64,000 nt of DNA, taken from NCBI GenBank assembly GCA_039029315.1, contig JBCCGK010000062.1, positions 1-64,000 of the forward strand, written 5' to 3'. This DNA comes from JBCCCJ01 sp039029315. Its GTDB lineage: Bacteria > Bacteroidota > Bacteroidia > J057. Both the position numbers and the translations under genes were made by a program. Below the pieces are notes generated by a model, which had not been told where the DNA came from, searched no databases, and worked only from the letters and a program-made list of their open reading frames with translations. Shown piece after piece: positions 26,698-34,874 of the stretch. How positions within the stretch are numbered: the first letter of the stretch is position 1; every line of letters begins with the position of its first letter.

Positions 26698-28152
26698 CTA
26701 ATTCCTCAGATCTCCCTTTTCCCGCACCTTGCTTACCTTGATCATATTCGTCAGGCCATACTCATGCAGTGGCATACTTCCAGTATTGATCAGGATATCC
26801 CCTGCCTTGACCAACTCTTTTTCTTTCAGGATTTCATGCACCTCCTGAATGGTCGTATCAGTACTTTCATGCCCATCATAATAAAATGCTCTAACCCCCC
26901 AGACCAGATTCAGGGTATTGAGGATTCCTCTGTTGTCAGAAAAAGCAAAGATATGGGCATGAGGCCGACATCTCGACAGTTGGAAGACCGTATAGCCTGA
27001 ACGCGTCATCCCAAGAATGGCTCGTGCTTCTGTTCTATGTGCCAGTTCACAAGCAGATTTGATAATGGCGTGGCTCAAGGGCTCTGAATTGGTAGGAATC
27101 GTATCCAGGTTTCGATTGTATATTTCAGAATCTTCCTGTTCTACATTTTTGAGGATGCGATTCATGCTTTCCACTACCACAACAGGATGTTCCCCCACGG
27201 AGGTCTCCCCACTCAGCATGACAGCATCAGCACCATCAACAAGGGCATTTGCCACATCATTGGCTTCTGCGCGTGTTGGTCTCGAATTCTGAATCATTGA
27301 TTCCATGACCTGTGTGGCGACAATCACAGGCTTCCCTTCTTTGTTACATCTTCGGATGATACGCTTCTGCCATACCGGCACCTCTTCCATACGGATCTCA
27401 ACGCCAAGGTCCCCCCGTGCTACCATGATCCCGTCCGATGCTGTAATTATTTCATCAATATTTTCCAGTGCTTCAGGTTTTTCAATCTTGGCGATGACTT
27501 TGGATACTCCATTTTTCAGGCGAATCAATTCTTTGAGTAATTTGATATCATCCGCAGACCGAACAAATGACAGTGCCAGCCACTCGACCTTGTGTTTGAT
27601 CGCAAAATCTATGTCTTTGAAATCCTTTTCTGTGATCGTAGGTTCAGAAATCTGAGTGAACGGCAGGTTGACCCCTTTTCGGCTTTGGATGATTTTTCCA
27701 GAAGTAATCCGAAGTTTGACTGTATTGGCATTATTGGTCTCGACCACAACACTTTCTACCTTCCCATCATCCATCAATACGACATCACCAGCTTTGACAT
27801 CCTGGGCGAAAGCATTGTATTGAATCGGGAGGGCATTCTCTGTTTGCTCTTTGATGTCTGATCTCAAAGTAACGATTTGACCAGGCTTGATTTTCAGGTC
27901 TTTTTTCAGAATACCAATTCGAATTTTGGGGCCTTGCAAGTCTTGCAGAATAGCGATAGTGGTGCCGTGTTTTTCATTGATACCGCGAATGTACTTCAGA
28001 GATTTCTCATGTGTTTCGTGATCAGCATGAGAGAAATTCAGTCTGGCGACATCCATGCCAGCTTCAGCCATTTGAAGAAGTGTTTTTGCATTGTTGCAAG
28101 CAGGCCCGATGGTTGCAACGATTTTTGTACGTCGCAGATGAAATAAGTTCAA
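26698..28152 (-). CDS. pyk: pyruvate kinase
   Basis: A 484-residue enzyme that makes pyruvate and ATP from phosphoenolpyruvate. The N terminus RRTKIVATIGPACNN, the substrate loop MDVARLNFSHADHE, the catalytic Lys in KVIAKIEKPEALENIDEI, the ARGDLGVEI metal site and the C-terminal domain with ALSHAIIKSACELAH are all present and the length is normal. Its ATG overlaps the stop of the upstream IPExxxVDY-like gene by four bases. It runs divergently from acpP-fabF-rnc, a neighbourhood conserved in Bacteroidota. Confidence 0.97.
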   Translation of the reverse strand: MNLFHLRRTKIVATIGPACNNAKTLLQMAEAGMDVARLNFSHADHETHEKSLKYIRGINEKHGTTIAILQDLQGPKIRIGILKKDLKIKPGQIVTLRSDIKEQTENALPIQYNAFAQDVKAGDVVLMDDGKVESVVVETNNANTVKLRITSGKIIQSRKGVNLPFTQISEPTITEKDFKDIDFAIKHKVEWLALSFVRSADDIKLLKELIRLKNGVSKVIAKIEKPEALENIDEIITASDGIMVARGDLGVEIRMEEVPVWQKRIIRRCNKEGKPVIVATQVMESMIQNSRPTRAEANDVANALVDGADAVMLSGETSVGEHPVVVVESMNRILKNVEQEDSEIYNRNLDTIPTNSEPLSHAIIKSACELAHRTEARAILGMTRSGYTVFQLSRCRPHAHIFAFSDNRGILNTLNLVWGVRAFYYDGHESTDTTIQEVHEILKEKELVKAGDILINTGSMPLHEYGLTNMIKVSKVREKGDLRN

Positions 28153-28601
28153 AGGAATAATGATTTAATGTTTTTAACATGAGAGATATCAATGGCAGAC
28201 ACAACGAGATCGAGCGCATTTATGCTGGAAAGAATGCCTGCCAAATCGGGGGTATTTGTTTTTTCAAATCGAATGTGCAAAAAATATGCAAAGGTTTGAA
28301 TTTCTGGCAATAACCGTTTTTGAGGTGGATAATGAAGAAAAAACTCCTGCCCGGAAATAGAGATAAGATCCTGGTAGAAAACATCCCTTTTAGATCTATC
28401 TGGCGACATCCGAAACAAAGATTGATTTTCCTCAATGGCCTCATTGTCAGGAGGCAATTCCTGTTGTTCATTCACTGTCAACGCCAACTCCAGACACTGA
28501 TTCAGTTCAAAGCATAGCTTCCATATCCGTTCATGGGTGGCAATACCGATGACGACAGATTGGTATTCGAGTGGGTCTTGGATTTGGACTCTTTTCACCA
28601 A
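28149..28601 (-). CDS. IPExxxVDY-family-like protein
   Basis: A protein of about 150 residues, recognised by its place (directly before pyk, divergent from acpP) and its layout: SVVIGIATHERIWKLCFELN near the start, then VFYQDLISISGQEFFLHY, then LLPEIQTFAYFLHIR where the family has IPExxxVDY, and a C-terminal DISHVKNIKSLFL. The hallmark motif is decayed to LPEIQTFAY. The function of the family is unknown. The start is TTG at 28601 or GTG at 28598, as no ATG is available at this position. It is translationally coupled to pyk (ATGA overlap). Confidence 0.8.
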   Translation of the reverse strand: MVKRVQIQDPLEYQSVVIGIATHERIWKLCFELNQCLELALTVNEQQELPPDNEAIEENQSLFRMSPDRSKRDVFYQDLISISGQEFFLHYPPQKRLLPEIQTFAYFLHIRFEKTNTPDLAGILSSINALDLVVSAIDISHVKNIKSLFL

Positions 28602-28666
28602 ACTCCTTTATTAGGGGTGAAAAAGGAAAATAATCAGTGGCAACGATGGAAGAATTCAAAAAGTAT

Positions 28667-28674
28667 TATATTTG
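28667..28674 (+). promoter_or_regulatory. -7 promoter box for acpP-fabF-rnc
   Basis: TATATTTG, a perfect TAnnTTTG box, lies 60 bases before the acpP ATG and would give a leader of about 54 bases. The same ten bases TATATTTGCC occur before rpsO. I did not find a good TTTG box at the expected distance upstream. Confidence 0.55.
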
Positions 28675-28733
28675 CCAAAATTTTTTCCGAAAGCGGTTCC
28701 AATAAACAATTAACAAATTAAAAAGCAAAGAAA

Positions 28734-28973
28734 ATGTCTAAGATCGCTGACAAAGTAAAAGACATCATCATCGATAAACTTGGTGTCGAGGCATCGGAGA
28801 TTACTCCTGAAGCAAGCTTCGCTAATGATTTGGGGGCAGATTCACTCGACACAGTCGAATTGATCATGGAATTCGAAAAAGAATTCAACATCAGTATTCC
28901 TGATGAAGCAGCCGAAAAAATCGTAACCGTGGGCGACTCTATTGCATATCTCCAGGAGAATGCAAAAGAGTAA
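28734..28973 (+). CDS. acpP: acyl carrier protein
   Basis: A 79-residue acidic protein that carries the growing acyl chain in type II fatty-acid synthesis. The phosphopantetheine attachment site is the Ser in FANDLGADSLDTVELIMEFE (Ser at about 38), exactly the ACP motif. It leads the acpP-fabF-rnc operon, with fabF 65 bases downstream. The ORF has the standard length. Confidence 0.97.
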   Translation: MSKIADKVKDIIIDKLGVEASEITPEASFANDLGADSLDTVELIMEFEKEFNISIPDEAAEKIVTVGDSIAYLQENAKE

Positions 28974-29038
28974 TATTCGTCTCTACAAGCTGAGCCAGCT
29001 GTTTACGGCTTAATTTTCGAAACAATTATCCTGAACAT

Positions 29039-30283
29039 ATGCAGGAAAAACGGGTGGTTATCACCGGACTGGGTGCGTTGACACCCATTGGAAATAATGT
29101 CGCTTCCTATTGGGAGGGACTATCAACCGGAGTGAGTGGTTCAGATTGGATCACTCACTTCGATGCGGAATTATTCCGCACAAAATTTGCTTGTGAGGTA
29201 AAGAATTTTGATCCCAAGGATCATATTGATCGCAAACTCGCTCGCAGAATGGATTCATTTACTCATTTTGCGATGGTAGCTGCGGATGAAGCCCTGGAAG
29301 ATGCCAACTTCAACATGGACAAAGTAGACCGGAACCGATTCGGTGTGGTCATGGGGTCCGGGATTGGGGGCATCGGGGTATTCGCTGAGCAGGTATCCAA
29401 TTTTGCGCTGGGCAATGGTACTCCACGATTCAATCCGTTCTTCATTCCCAAGATGATCATCGACATTGGATCAGGCCATATTTCTATCAAACATGGGCTG
29501 AAAGGTCCAAATTATTCCAGTGTCTCTGCCTGTGCGACCTCTTCCAATTGTGTCATCGATGCCTACATGCTGATCAAGCAAGGCTATGCTGATGTGATGC
29601 TGGCTGGAGGTGCTGAAGCTGCCATCACGGTTGTCGGTATGGGAGGATTCAATGCAATGAAAGCCTTGTCCGAAAACAATGATGAATACCAATCTGCCAG
29701 TCGACCATTTGATAAGCGCCGAGACGGATTCGTCATGGGGGAAGGAGGCGGATGCCTGGTGGTGGAATCTTATGAACATGCGGTTGCACGAGGGGCCAAG
29801 ATCTATGCAGAGCTAAAAGGAGTTGGGATGAGTGCCGATGCTCATCATATCACTGCTCCCAGCCCTGATGGTGATGGTGCCAAGCGAGTCATGCGCATGG
29901 TGCTCGATGATGCTGGTCTCACGCCTGAAACTGTTGATTATATCAATGTTCACGGGACTTCCACTCCTTTGGGAGACATCAGTGAAACCCTGGCCATCAA
30001 AGAAGTATTCGGTGATCATGCCTACAAATTGAACATCAGTTCTACCAAATCCATGACTGGCCACTTATTGGGTGCTGCAGGTGCGATAGAAGCCATTGCG
30101 GCGATATTGGCCATGCAGAACAATTTGGTTCCGCCTACCATCCATCATACAGAGGATGATCCTGAATGTGATTTGAATTATACATTCAATGTGGCGCAGG
30201 AACGAGAGGTCAATGTGGCAATTAGCAATACTTTTGGGTTTGGCGGTCACAATGCTTCTCTGCTTTTCACAAAAATGGAGTAA
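29039..30283 (+). CDS. fabF: beta-ketoacyl-ACP synthase II
   Basis: A 414-residue condensing enzyme that elongates acyl-ACP with malonyl-ACP. The start RVVITGLGALTPIGNNV is typical. The catalytic Cys is in SSVSACATSSNCVIDA (about residue 164), the two His are in NVHGTSTPLGD and STKSMTGHLLGAAGAIE, and FGFGGHNASL closes the protein. It acts in the cytoplasm with the acyl carrier protein encoded just upstream. A GC-rich hairpin terminator lies 22 bases after its stop, so rnc may be partly separately transcribed. Confidence 0.97.
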   Translation: MQEKRVVITGLGALTPIGNNVASYWEGLSTGVSGSDWITHFDAELFRTKFACEVKNFDPKDHIDRKLARRMDSFTHFAMVAADEALEDANFNMDKVDRNRFGVVMGSGIGGIGVFAEQVSNFALGNGTPRFNPFFIPKMIIDIGSGHISIKHGLKGPNYSSVSACATSSNCVIDAYMLIKQGYADVMLAGGAEAAITVVGMGGFNAMKALSENNDEYQSASRPFDKRRDGFVMGEGGGCLVVESYEHAVARGAKIYAELKGVGMSADAHHITAPSPDGDGAKRVMRMVLDDAGLTPETVDYINVHGTSTPLGDISETLAIKEVFGDHAYKLNISSTKSMTGHLLGAAGAIEAIAAILAMQNNLVPPTIHHTEDDPECDLNYTFNVAQEREVNVAISNTFGFGGHNASLLFTKME

Positions 30284-30304
30284 GCAAACAAGCTGAAACG
30301 AAAC

Positions 30305-30340
30305 ATGGGCATGAAGGGGCTGCCCCTTCGCCCATTTCTT
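30305..30340 (+). terminator. hairpin terminator between fabF and rnc
   Basis: GAAGGGG (30313-30319) pairs with CCCCTTC (30323-30329) and, beyond a two-base bulge, ATGGGC (30305-30310) pairs with GCCCAT (30330-30335). TTTCTT follows. It would reduce read-through from fabF into rnc. Confidence 0.7.
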
Positions 30341-30479
30341 CTTCACGCACACAATTTTTCTTCCTTCCTGACTTCTTTCGGGCTATCTCTTACAACCCTT
30401 CTTTCTGAACTCAGTATTTTCGACTGAGAACACTCCTTGTGCTTTTGGATTTTGAAGCTTATTTTTGTTTGAGCACGGG

Positions 30480-31241
30480 ATGGCAATGGTGACAATGAGA
30501 CAACTCTACAATTTTTATTTATCTGGTCAGCGGGAATTTGCGCGAACTATTTGGGAAATCTCAGGATATATCCCCAAAGAGATCTTCCTGTACCAACTTG
30601 CTCTAACTCACAGTTCCTCCATCAGTCCCTCTGCAAAAAAAGAGAATCGTCTCCGAGCAGTGGCTAGGGGCTGTAACGAGCGGCTGGAGTTTTTGGGAGA
30701 TTCTATTCTGGATTCAGTCATTGCAGAATACCTCTTCAAAATCTATCCCACCAAAGATGAGGGATTCCTTACCGAGATGCGGTCAAAGATCGTAAACCGA
30801 AAATCCCTCAATAACATCTGCAAGAAGCTTCGAATTGATGTATTGATCCAACATCGCCAAACTGGTTCTATCAATGAATCCATGTACGGAGATGCCTTGG
30901 AAGCATTCATTGGGGCGATATACCTCGACCTTGGATACAAACGAACCAAACATTTTATCTACCATCGAATCATCGAACCACATATTCATCTCCATACCGT
31001 AGAGAATCAAATCATCAGCCACAAAAACAAGCTGATCGAATATGTGCAAAAGGCGAAATTAGGATTGCTTATCTTTGAAGTCATCGCTGAAATTGGGGAA
31101 GGGCGAAACAAAATCTTCCGAATCCAGGCGAAGGTCGGACAAAAAGTTCTGGGAGTGGGAGAGGGAAAAAATAAAAAATCCGCAGAACAGCGAGCTTCTG
31201 AAGATGCCCTCAATCGGCTCAATATGATTTCGGCTAGCTAA
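30480..31241 (+). CDS. rnc: ribonuclease III
   Basis: A double-strand-specific endoribonuclease of about 253 residues for rRNA and mRNA processing. The catalytic signature is ERLEFLGDSILDSVIAEYLF, with the second acidic cluster in MYGDALEAFIGAIYLD. The C-terminal double-stranded-RNA-binding domain runs from HKNKLIEYVQKAKLG to KSAEQRASEDALNRL. ATG codons at 30480, 30486 and 30495 are all possible starts; homologues would fit the last one nearly as well. The gene follows fabF as in most Bacteroidota, after a terminator and about 180 bases. Downstream it faces palindromic element copy C. Confidence 0.95.
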   Translation: MAMVTMRQLYNFYLSGQREFARTIWEISGYIPKEIFLYQLALTHSSSISPSAKKENRLRAVARGCNERLEFLGDSILDSVIAEYLFKIYPTKDEGFLTEMRSKIVNRKSLNNICKKLRIDVLIQHRQTGSINESMYGDALEAFIGAIYLDLGYKRTKHFIYHRIIEPHIHLHTVENQIISHKNKLIEYVQKAKLGLLIFEVIAEIGEGRNKIFRIQAKVGQKVLGVGEGKNKKSAEQRASEDALNRLNMISAS

Positions 31242-31284
31242 TATTAGAAACGAATGATTTTGTAAGGGATTTTTTTCAATCTCT

Positions 31285-31475
31285 TTAGAGACTGTTTGGG
31301 TGTGTTAGGCAGAAATTGTTATCGGTTATTTTTTTGACTATTGAGGCGCGCAAAGCAGCAGCGCAGCAGACCATCCGATCAGAATTTAGCCCAGCTTTAT
31401 GAGGATTTGTGCAACGAAAAAAGGCGAAAAAAGAGCCATAACAAAACTACTGGAACGAATTCAAACAGTCTCTTA
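31285..31475. mobile_element. palindromic MITE-like element, copy C (185 bp core)
   Basis: The core 31288-31472 is flanked by TTA on both sides. It begins GAGACTGTTTGGG and ends with TTCAAACAGTCTC, giving the same ten-base terminal inverted repeats and the same target as copies A and B. Its interior differs from theirs and is 24 bases longer. It lies between rnc and the convergent lipoprotein gene; its right TTA is that gene's TAA stop codon. No coding capacity. Confidence 0.8.
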
Positions 31476-31937
31476 GTCTTTGATTATCAGAACCGATGGC
31501 GAAATCGCCTCTGCACTCCAGTTCCCTGCTCTATCCCTTAGACGAACTCTGAACGTCAATTCTTCCTCCTCATCCTTGCTCAATAAGTATAATTGCGGAA
31601 TGCCTATCCGCAAGGTTCCGCGAATATGAACCGTATCCCCAAGTGGGGCCAAAGGAGGAATGTGAAACAAATCTGCCTGCGGCAATCGACTGTCTTTGAT
31701 GGACAAACTCCTTTCCTCTGTAATGACAGTCCCAATGTCTCCTTCTATATCATCGTATTCAAGAAGCAACACCAGGGAGTCCACAAACTGAACAATGGTA
31801 TCCTGACTTAGTCCCAGGATATGGATTGCTGGCTCGGAGGACCGCTCAGGAATGTCTGCCGGGGGAGCACAAGCAATCATCATCAAAGCAAGGAGGCCTG
31901 AAATACATGCGACAGCGAATTGAATACCTTTGATCAT
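31473..31937 (-). CDS. small lipoprotein, last gene of the exported cluster
   Basis: A 154-residue protein with a lipobox at its N terminus (LMMIACAPP). The mature part is beta-rich, with DTIVQFVDSLVLLLEYDDIEGD and EEEELTFRVRLRDRAGNWS. This resembles an immunoglobulin-like or cadherin-like fold with acidic loops, but no family can be named. It is the fifth gene of a unit of five that all encode exported proteins, 15 bases after the cytochrome-like gene. The stop codon TAA is the target repeat of palindromic element copy C. Confidence 0.75.
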   Translation of the reverse strand: MIKGIQFAVACISGLLALMMIACAPPADIPERSSEPAIHILGLSQDTIVQFVDSLVLLLEYDDIEGDIGTVITEERSLSIKDSRLPQADLFHIPPLAPLGDTVHIRGTLRIGIPQLYLLSKDEEEELTFRVRLRDRAGNWSAEAISPSVLIIKD

Positions 31938-31952
31938 GATTGTTGGGTTCGA

Positions 31953-32912
31953 TCAATAGAATTTGATAGAAAATAAGTCTTTGATGTAATGGGCACTGCC
32001 GTCCCTGGGTATTTCGGTCAGATCGTTCTGTCCAGGCTCTTGAAGAAAAATTCGCAAAAACATCACTTTGCCAGCCTGATATTCTCTTGGGTAAATGGTT
32101 ATCTTGTGATAATAGGAGACGATTTCTCCTGTAAATCCTTGCTCCAAAATGGGAGCAATCCTGTCCAATGGCAGGCTTGGGGCAAACTCAAAATCATCTA
32201 TTTCCTCTGACAGACGGACCTTGCTGAATGATATGTCCATGGGAGAGGTCTGATCATCCCCAATGCTCACCCATAGATCTACCTGATGAGCGCTTTTGGG
32301 AATAAGCAATGCACCATTGCCACCATCTCTCTCCAGAGGATTGCCCCTTCCTTCTACCAAGCCTATCACTCCTTGAATAAATGGGGGCAAATTCTCCACC
32401 AAAGGAAGATTCCCAAACATGTCCGGAGCACCTGCTTCTATCCAGTTTTTGATATGCTCCAGATGAATTTCTTTTTGGGCTTCCCATTCACTATTTGGAT
32501 CATCCACCAGGGGCATGATCCCGGATTGACCATCGATGTCTACTGTCAATCGATTCCAGAGGACAGACTGTTCGACATTTCCTGGCTGGACTCGATAGAG
32601 GAAGGATTCTGTTGGATCGTTTTTGATGACAGGCTGATACACAAGCGTATTGTAGGTGCTTTCAATCGTTCTGAAATCGGGTTCAAAGGTTCCGTCATGG
32701 CAACCAGAATTGGCACAGGTTGGAGCAAAAATCTGATTGTGAAGCCCCTCAATGCTATTCGGGTCCAAGCTTGATGAGATGACATCCACGGTGTCCAGTC
32801 CCAGATCTTTGTACTGATCAAAGGGATTGGGAGGCGGAATGGGTTGAATCCGACACGCTCCTAATAGCAGGGTTCCCAAACTGAACAACAAGCCAAATCT
32901 TCTCATCAACAT
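31953..32912 (-). CDS. lipoprotein with CX4CH heme c-like motif
   Basis: A 319-residue lipoprotein; the start at 32912 puts the lipobox LLLGAC at Cys20. The sequence IFAPTCANSGCHDGTFEPDF holds Cys66, Cys71 and His72, a CX4CH heme attachment variant. SGIMPLVDD (near residue 140) offers a Met as second axial ligand, and HLEHIKNWIEAGAPDMFG is the usual C-terminal helix of this cytochrome type. The rest (about 190-319) is beta-rich and includes LPLVENLPPFIQGVIG. It would sit on the periplasmic face or outer membrane and carry an electron if heme is attached. It is fourth in the exported five-gene cluster. Confidence 0.8.
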   Translation of the reverse strand: MLMRRFGLLFSLGTLLLGACRIQPIPPPNPFDQYKDLGLDTVDVISSSLDPNSIEGLHNQIFAPTCANSGCHDGTFEPDFRTIESTYNTLVYQPVIKNDPTESFLYRVQPGNVEQSVLWNRLTVDIDGQSGIMPLVDDPNSEWEAQKEIHLEHIKNWIEAGAPDMFGNLPLVENLPPFIQGVIGLVEGRGNPLERDGGNGALLIPKSAHQVDLWVSIGDDQTSPMDISFSKVRLSEEIDDFEFAPSLPLDRIAPILEQGFTGEIVSYYHKITIYPREYQAGKVMFLRIFLQEPGQNDLTEIPRDGSAHYIKDLFSIKFY

Positions 32913-33030
32913 ATTTCGATTAAATAGTCTTAGTCTGTGCCAATAGGTATTTAGCAACTGTTAGAACTCTTTCGCACAAGGCCTTTTCTTACCATCAAGC
33001 ATGCGCCTCATCCATCGTTTATATCCGGCA

Positions 33031-34368
33031 TTAAATTCTATCAAATAATGAACGCGCTCCTTCATACAAATACCCTTGATTGATCACTTCATCCTTCACA
33101 CCCAAAATATCTGCAACAGTTGGGACAATGTCAGCTGTCATGCCTACCGGGACTCCTTCCTGTCCAATGGCGAGGCCTTGCGGAACCCCCGGTCCGGCCA
33201 TCATGCCAAACACGCGAAGAGAGTTCAGATCAGAATGATCATAACTGAACCAATCATTTTCGTCTTTGATTGGATTGGCATGAAGATTCCTCCCACATTC
33301 CGGGACAACAATCAGAATGGTGTTGTCGGACATTTCAGGGATTTGTGTTTGGATGTAGTTCCACAAGAATCCTACGGCATGATCTGCCCGGTGAAGATTC
33401 CGCAAATAATCAGTAAAGCTTCCATGACAGACATCTACCTCCTCCAGGTCAACAACTGTCAGGGTGGGTTTGAACTGCTGCAATACTTCGCAGGCATATC
33501 CAATGGTTTTCAGATCTCCATTGTCGCGAACAAGCGGTTGGATCACCTGTCGTTGTTCTGTTTTGACAAATAGATTTTCGATAAACTGGCTGATCTCATA
33601 CCGTTCTTCCTCTGTATTATTGATCCCAGTAATCACGTCTGCATTTCTCCCAAAACTACTATCCAAAAAGACTTTCATTTCTTCCATCGGAGAAAGTTCA
33701 TACTCCGGATGGTAGGATTTTGCCCGCGAAAGATGTCGAAATCCTTTTTCCCCAAACGTTAATAATGGTGCCAGGAAATTTGCTCCATATGCCTGACCAT
33801 AGAATTCGTTCTGACTATAACTCAGCAAAGGGATCGAATTGCCAATCCCAGATCCTACAAACCATGCCTTCGAAGCAGGAACCCCGACATGACGTCTGAT
33901 GTACTCAAAGACAGTCGGAAAAATCGGCTGTTGTTTGAGACCTTGGGTAGCCGAAATATTGCCCTGCACACAGAGGTTCAATCCGTTGTAATGGATCACT
34001 TCTGATGTTCTCATCTCCCGAAACAATGTCCCCTGCAATTGAAGAGGCGTTGTCAGAATCTGGGGAATGGGATCTTTGCCTGGTCGGTCCGAATCTGTTC
34101 CGTAGACTACCTTGTCATTGGGCGTAGCGCCTGCCAGCAAATTGTACATGATGTTTCCTTCTATGCTTTCATTCTGGCTATCCGCCAGATATCGCTGGAG
34201 AACTGATTCCTGTTGTCGAACCCCTCCAGCAAACAGAACCACTACAACATGATCGGCCATTCGATCTGTGGTCTGTGCAAACATCCTCCCAGATGGCAAG
34301 ATGTAGGGAAATCCAATTGTTCCGGCTGTAGCAAGACTGACATTGCGCAAAAATTCTCTCCTTTTCAT
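33031..34368 (-). CDS. Tat-exported alkaline-phosphatase-superfamily protein (DUF1501-like)
   Basis: A 445-residue protein with a twin-arginine signal (MKRREFLRNVSLATAGTIG). The body has the pattern of the alkaline phosphatase superfamily: VVVVLFAGGVRQQES near residue 42, where DUF1501 proteins have their GG motif, then VDVCHGSFTDYLRNLHRADH, NTILIVVPECGRNLHANP and YDHSDLNSLRVFGMMAGPGVP, ending with GMTADIVPTVADILGV. Asp and His residues in these motifs are the likely metal ligands. It resembles DUF1501 but is not a textbook member. It lies between two pairs of lipoprotein genes in the exported cluster, 12 bases downstream of the 164-residue lipoprotein gene. The substrate is unknown. Confidence 0.82.
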   Translation of the reverse strand: MKRREFLRNVSLATAGTIGFPYILPSGRMFAQTTDRMADHVVVVLFAGGVRQQESVLQRYLADSQNESIEGNIMYNLLAGATPNDKVVYGTDSDRPGKDPIPQILTTPLQLQGTLFREMRTSEVIHYNGLNLCVQGNISATQGLKQQPIFPTVFEYIRRHVGVPASKAWFVGSGIGNSIPLLSYSQNEFYGQAYGANFLAPLLTFGEKGFRHLSRAKSYHPEYELSPMEEMKVFLDSSFGRNADVITGINNTEEERYEISQFIENLFVKTEQRQVIQPLVRDNGDLKTIGYACEVLQQFKPTLTVVDLEEVDVCHGSFTDYLRNLHRADHAVGFLWNYIQTQIPEMSDNTILIVVPECGRNLHANPIKDENDWFSYDHSDLNSLRVFGMMAGPGVPQGLAIGQEGVPVGMTADIVPTVADILGVKDEVINQGYLYEGARSLFDRI

Positions 34369-34379
34369 GTTGTGACTGT

Positions 34380-34874
34380 TCAGTAATATCTGTATTCGTC
34401 TGACATGGCAAAAGCCGTAAATACCAATTCCGGGGTGATTCCAGGCTGCCGTTGAATCAAGTTTCGAAAGTATGCCAGTTCAGCCTCTGTAGGCTCCCGA
34501 ATCAAAAATCGGCGGAAGGTATCCTTGATAAACTTGTCTATGTCTGTGCGCATATCTTCCTTCGTGGGCAAAATGATGGCTGGATGATTCATAAAGTTAC
34601 TGACGATCATTTGTTTGCCCAGTTCTTTGTCCCCAATAGAGGTCATACAATCCCTCAACTCTACCAGTTCATCCGCAGACAAGGCTTTCTGGAAAAGATT
34701 TGCGTGAAGGATAGAAATGTACTGCTCCAGGGTTTTTTCCTGGTTTTTGTTGATCTCAGAAGCCGATACATCTGCCTGATTAAGTTGATAGACAAAATCT
34801 ACTTCCCTCTCTTGACACGAGACCAGACAAGCACCCAAACACAACAAGAATATATAGAGGTAGAAGTAGTTCAT
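34380..34874 (-). CDS. lipoprotein of unknown function, second gene of the exported cluster
   Basis: A 164-residue protein with a lipoprotein signal (CLGACLVSCQ). Its C-terminal half is helical and includes FIKDTFRRFLIREPTEAELA and YFRNLIQRQPGITPELVFTA, ending with SDEYRYY. This resembles the C-terminal segment of its neighbour (YRSLLAREPSSEEVSEKL...NEYANFE), so the two appear to share a repeated R-x-P-x-x-x-E module, reminiscent of DUF1549/DUF1553 and of DUF4214 proteins. No function is known. Its ATG overlaps the TAA of the upstream gene by one base (TAATG). Confidence 0.75.
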   Translation of the reverse strand: MNYFYLYIFLLCLGACLVSCQEREVDFVYQLNQADVSASEINKNQEKTLEQYISILHANLFQKALSADELVELRDCMTSIGDKELGKQMIVSNFMNHPAIILPTKEDMRTDIDKFIKDTFRRFLIREPTEAELAYFRNLIQRQPGITPELVFTAFAMSDEYRYY

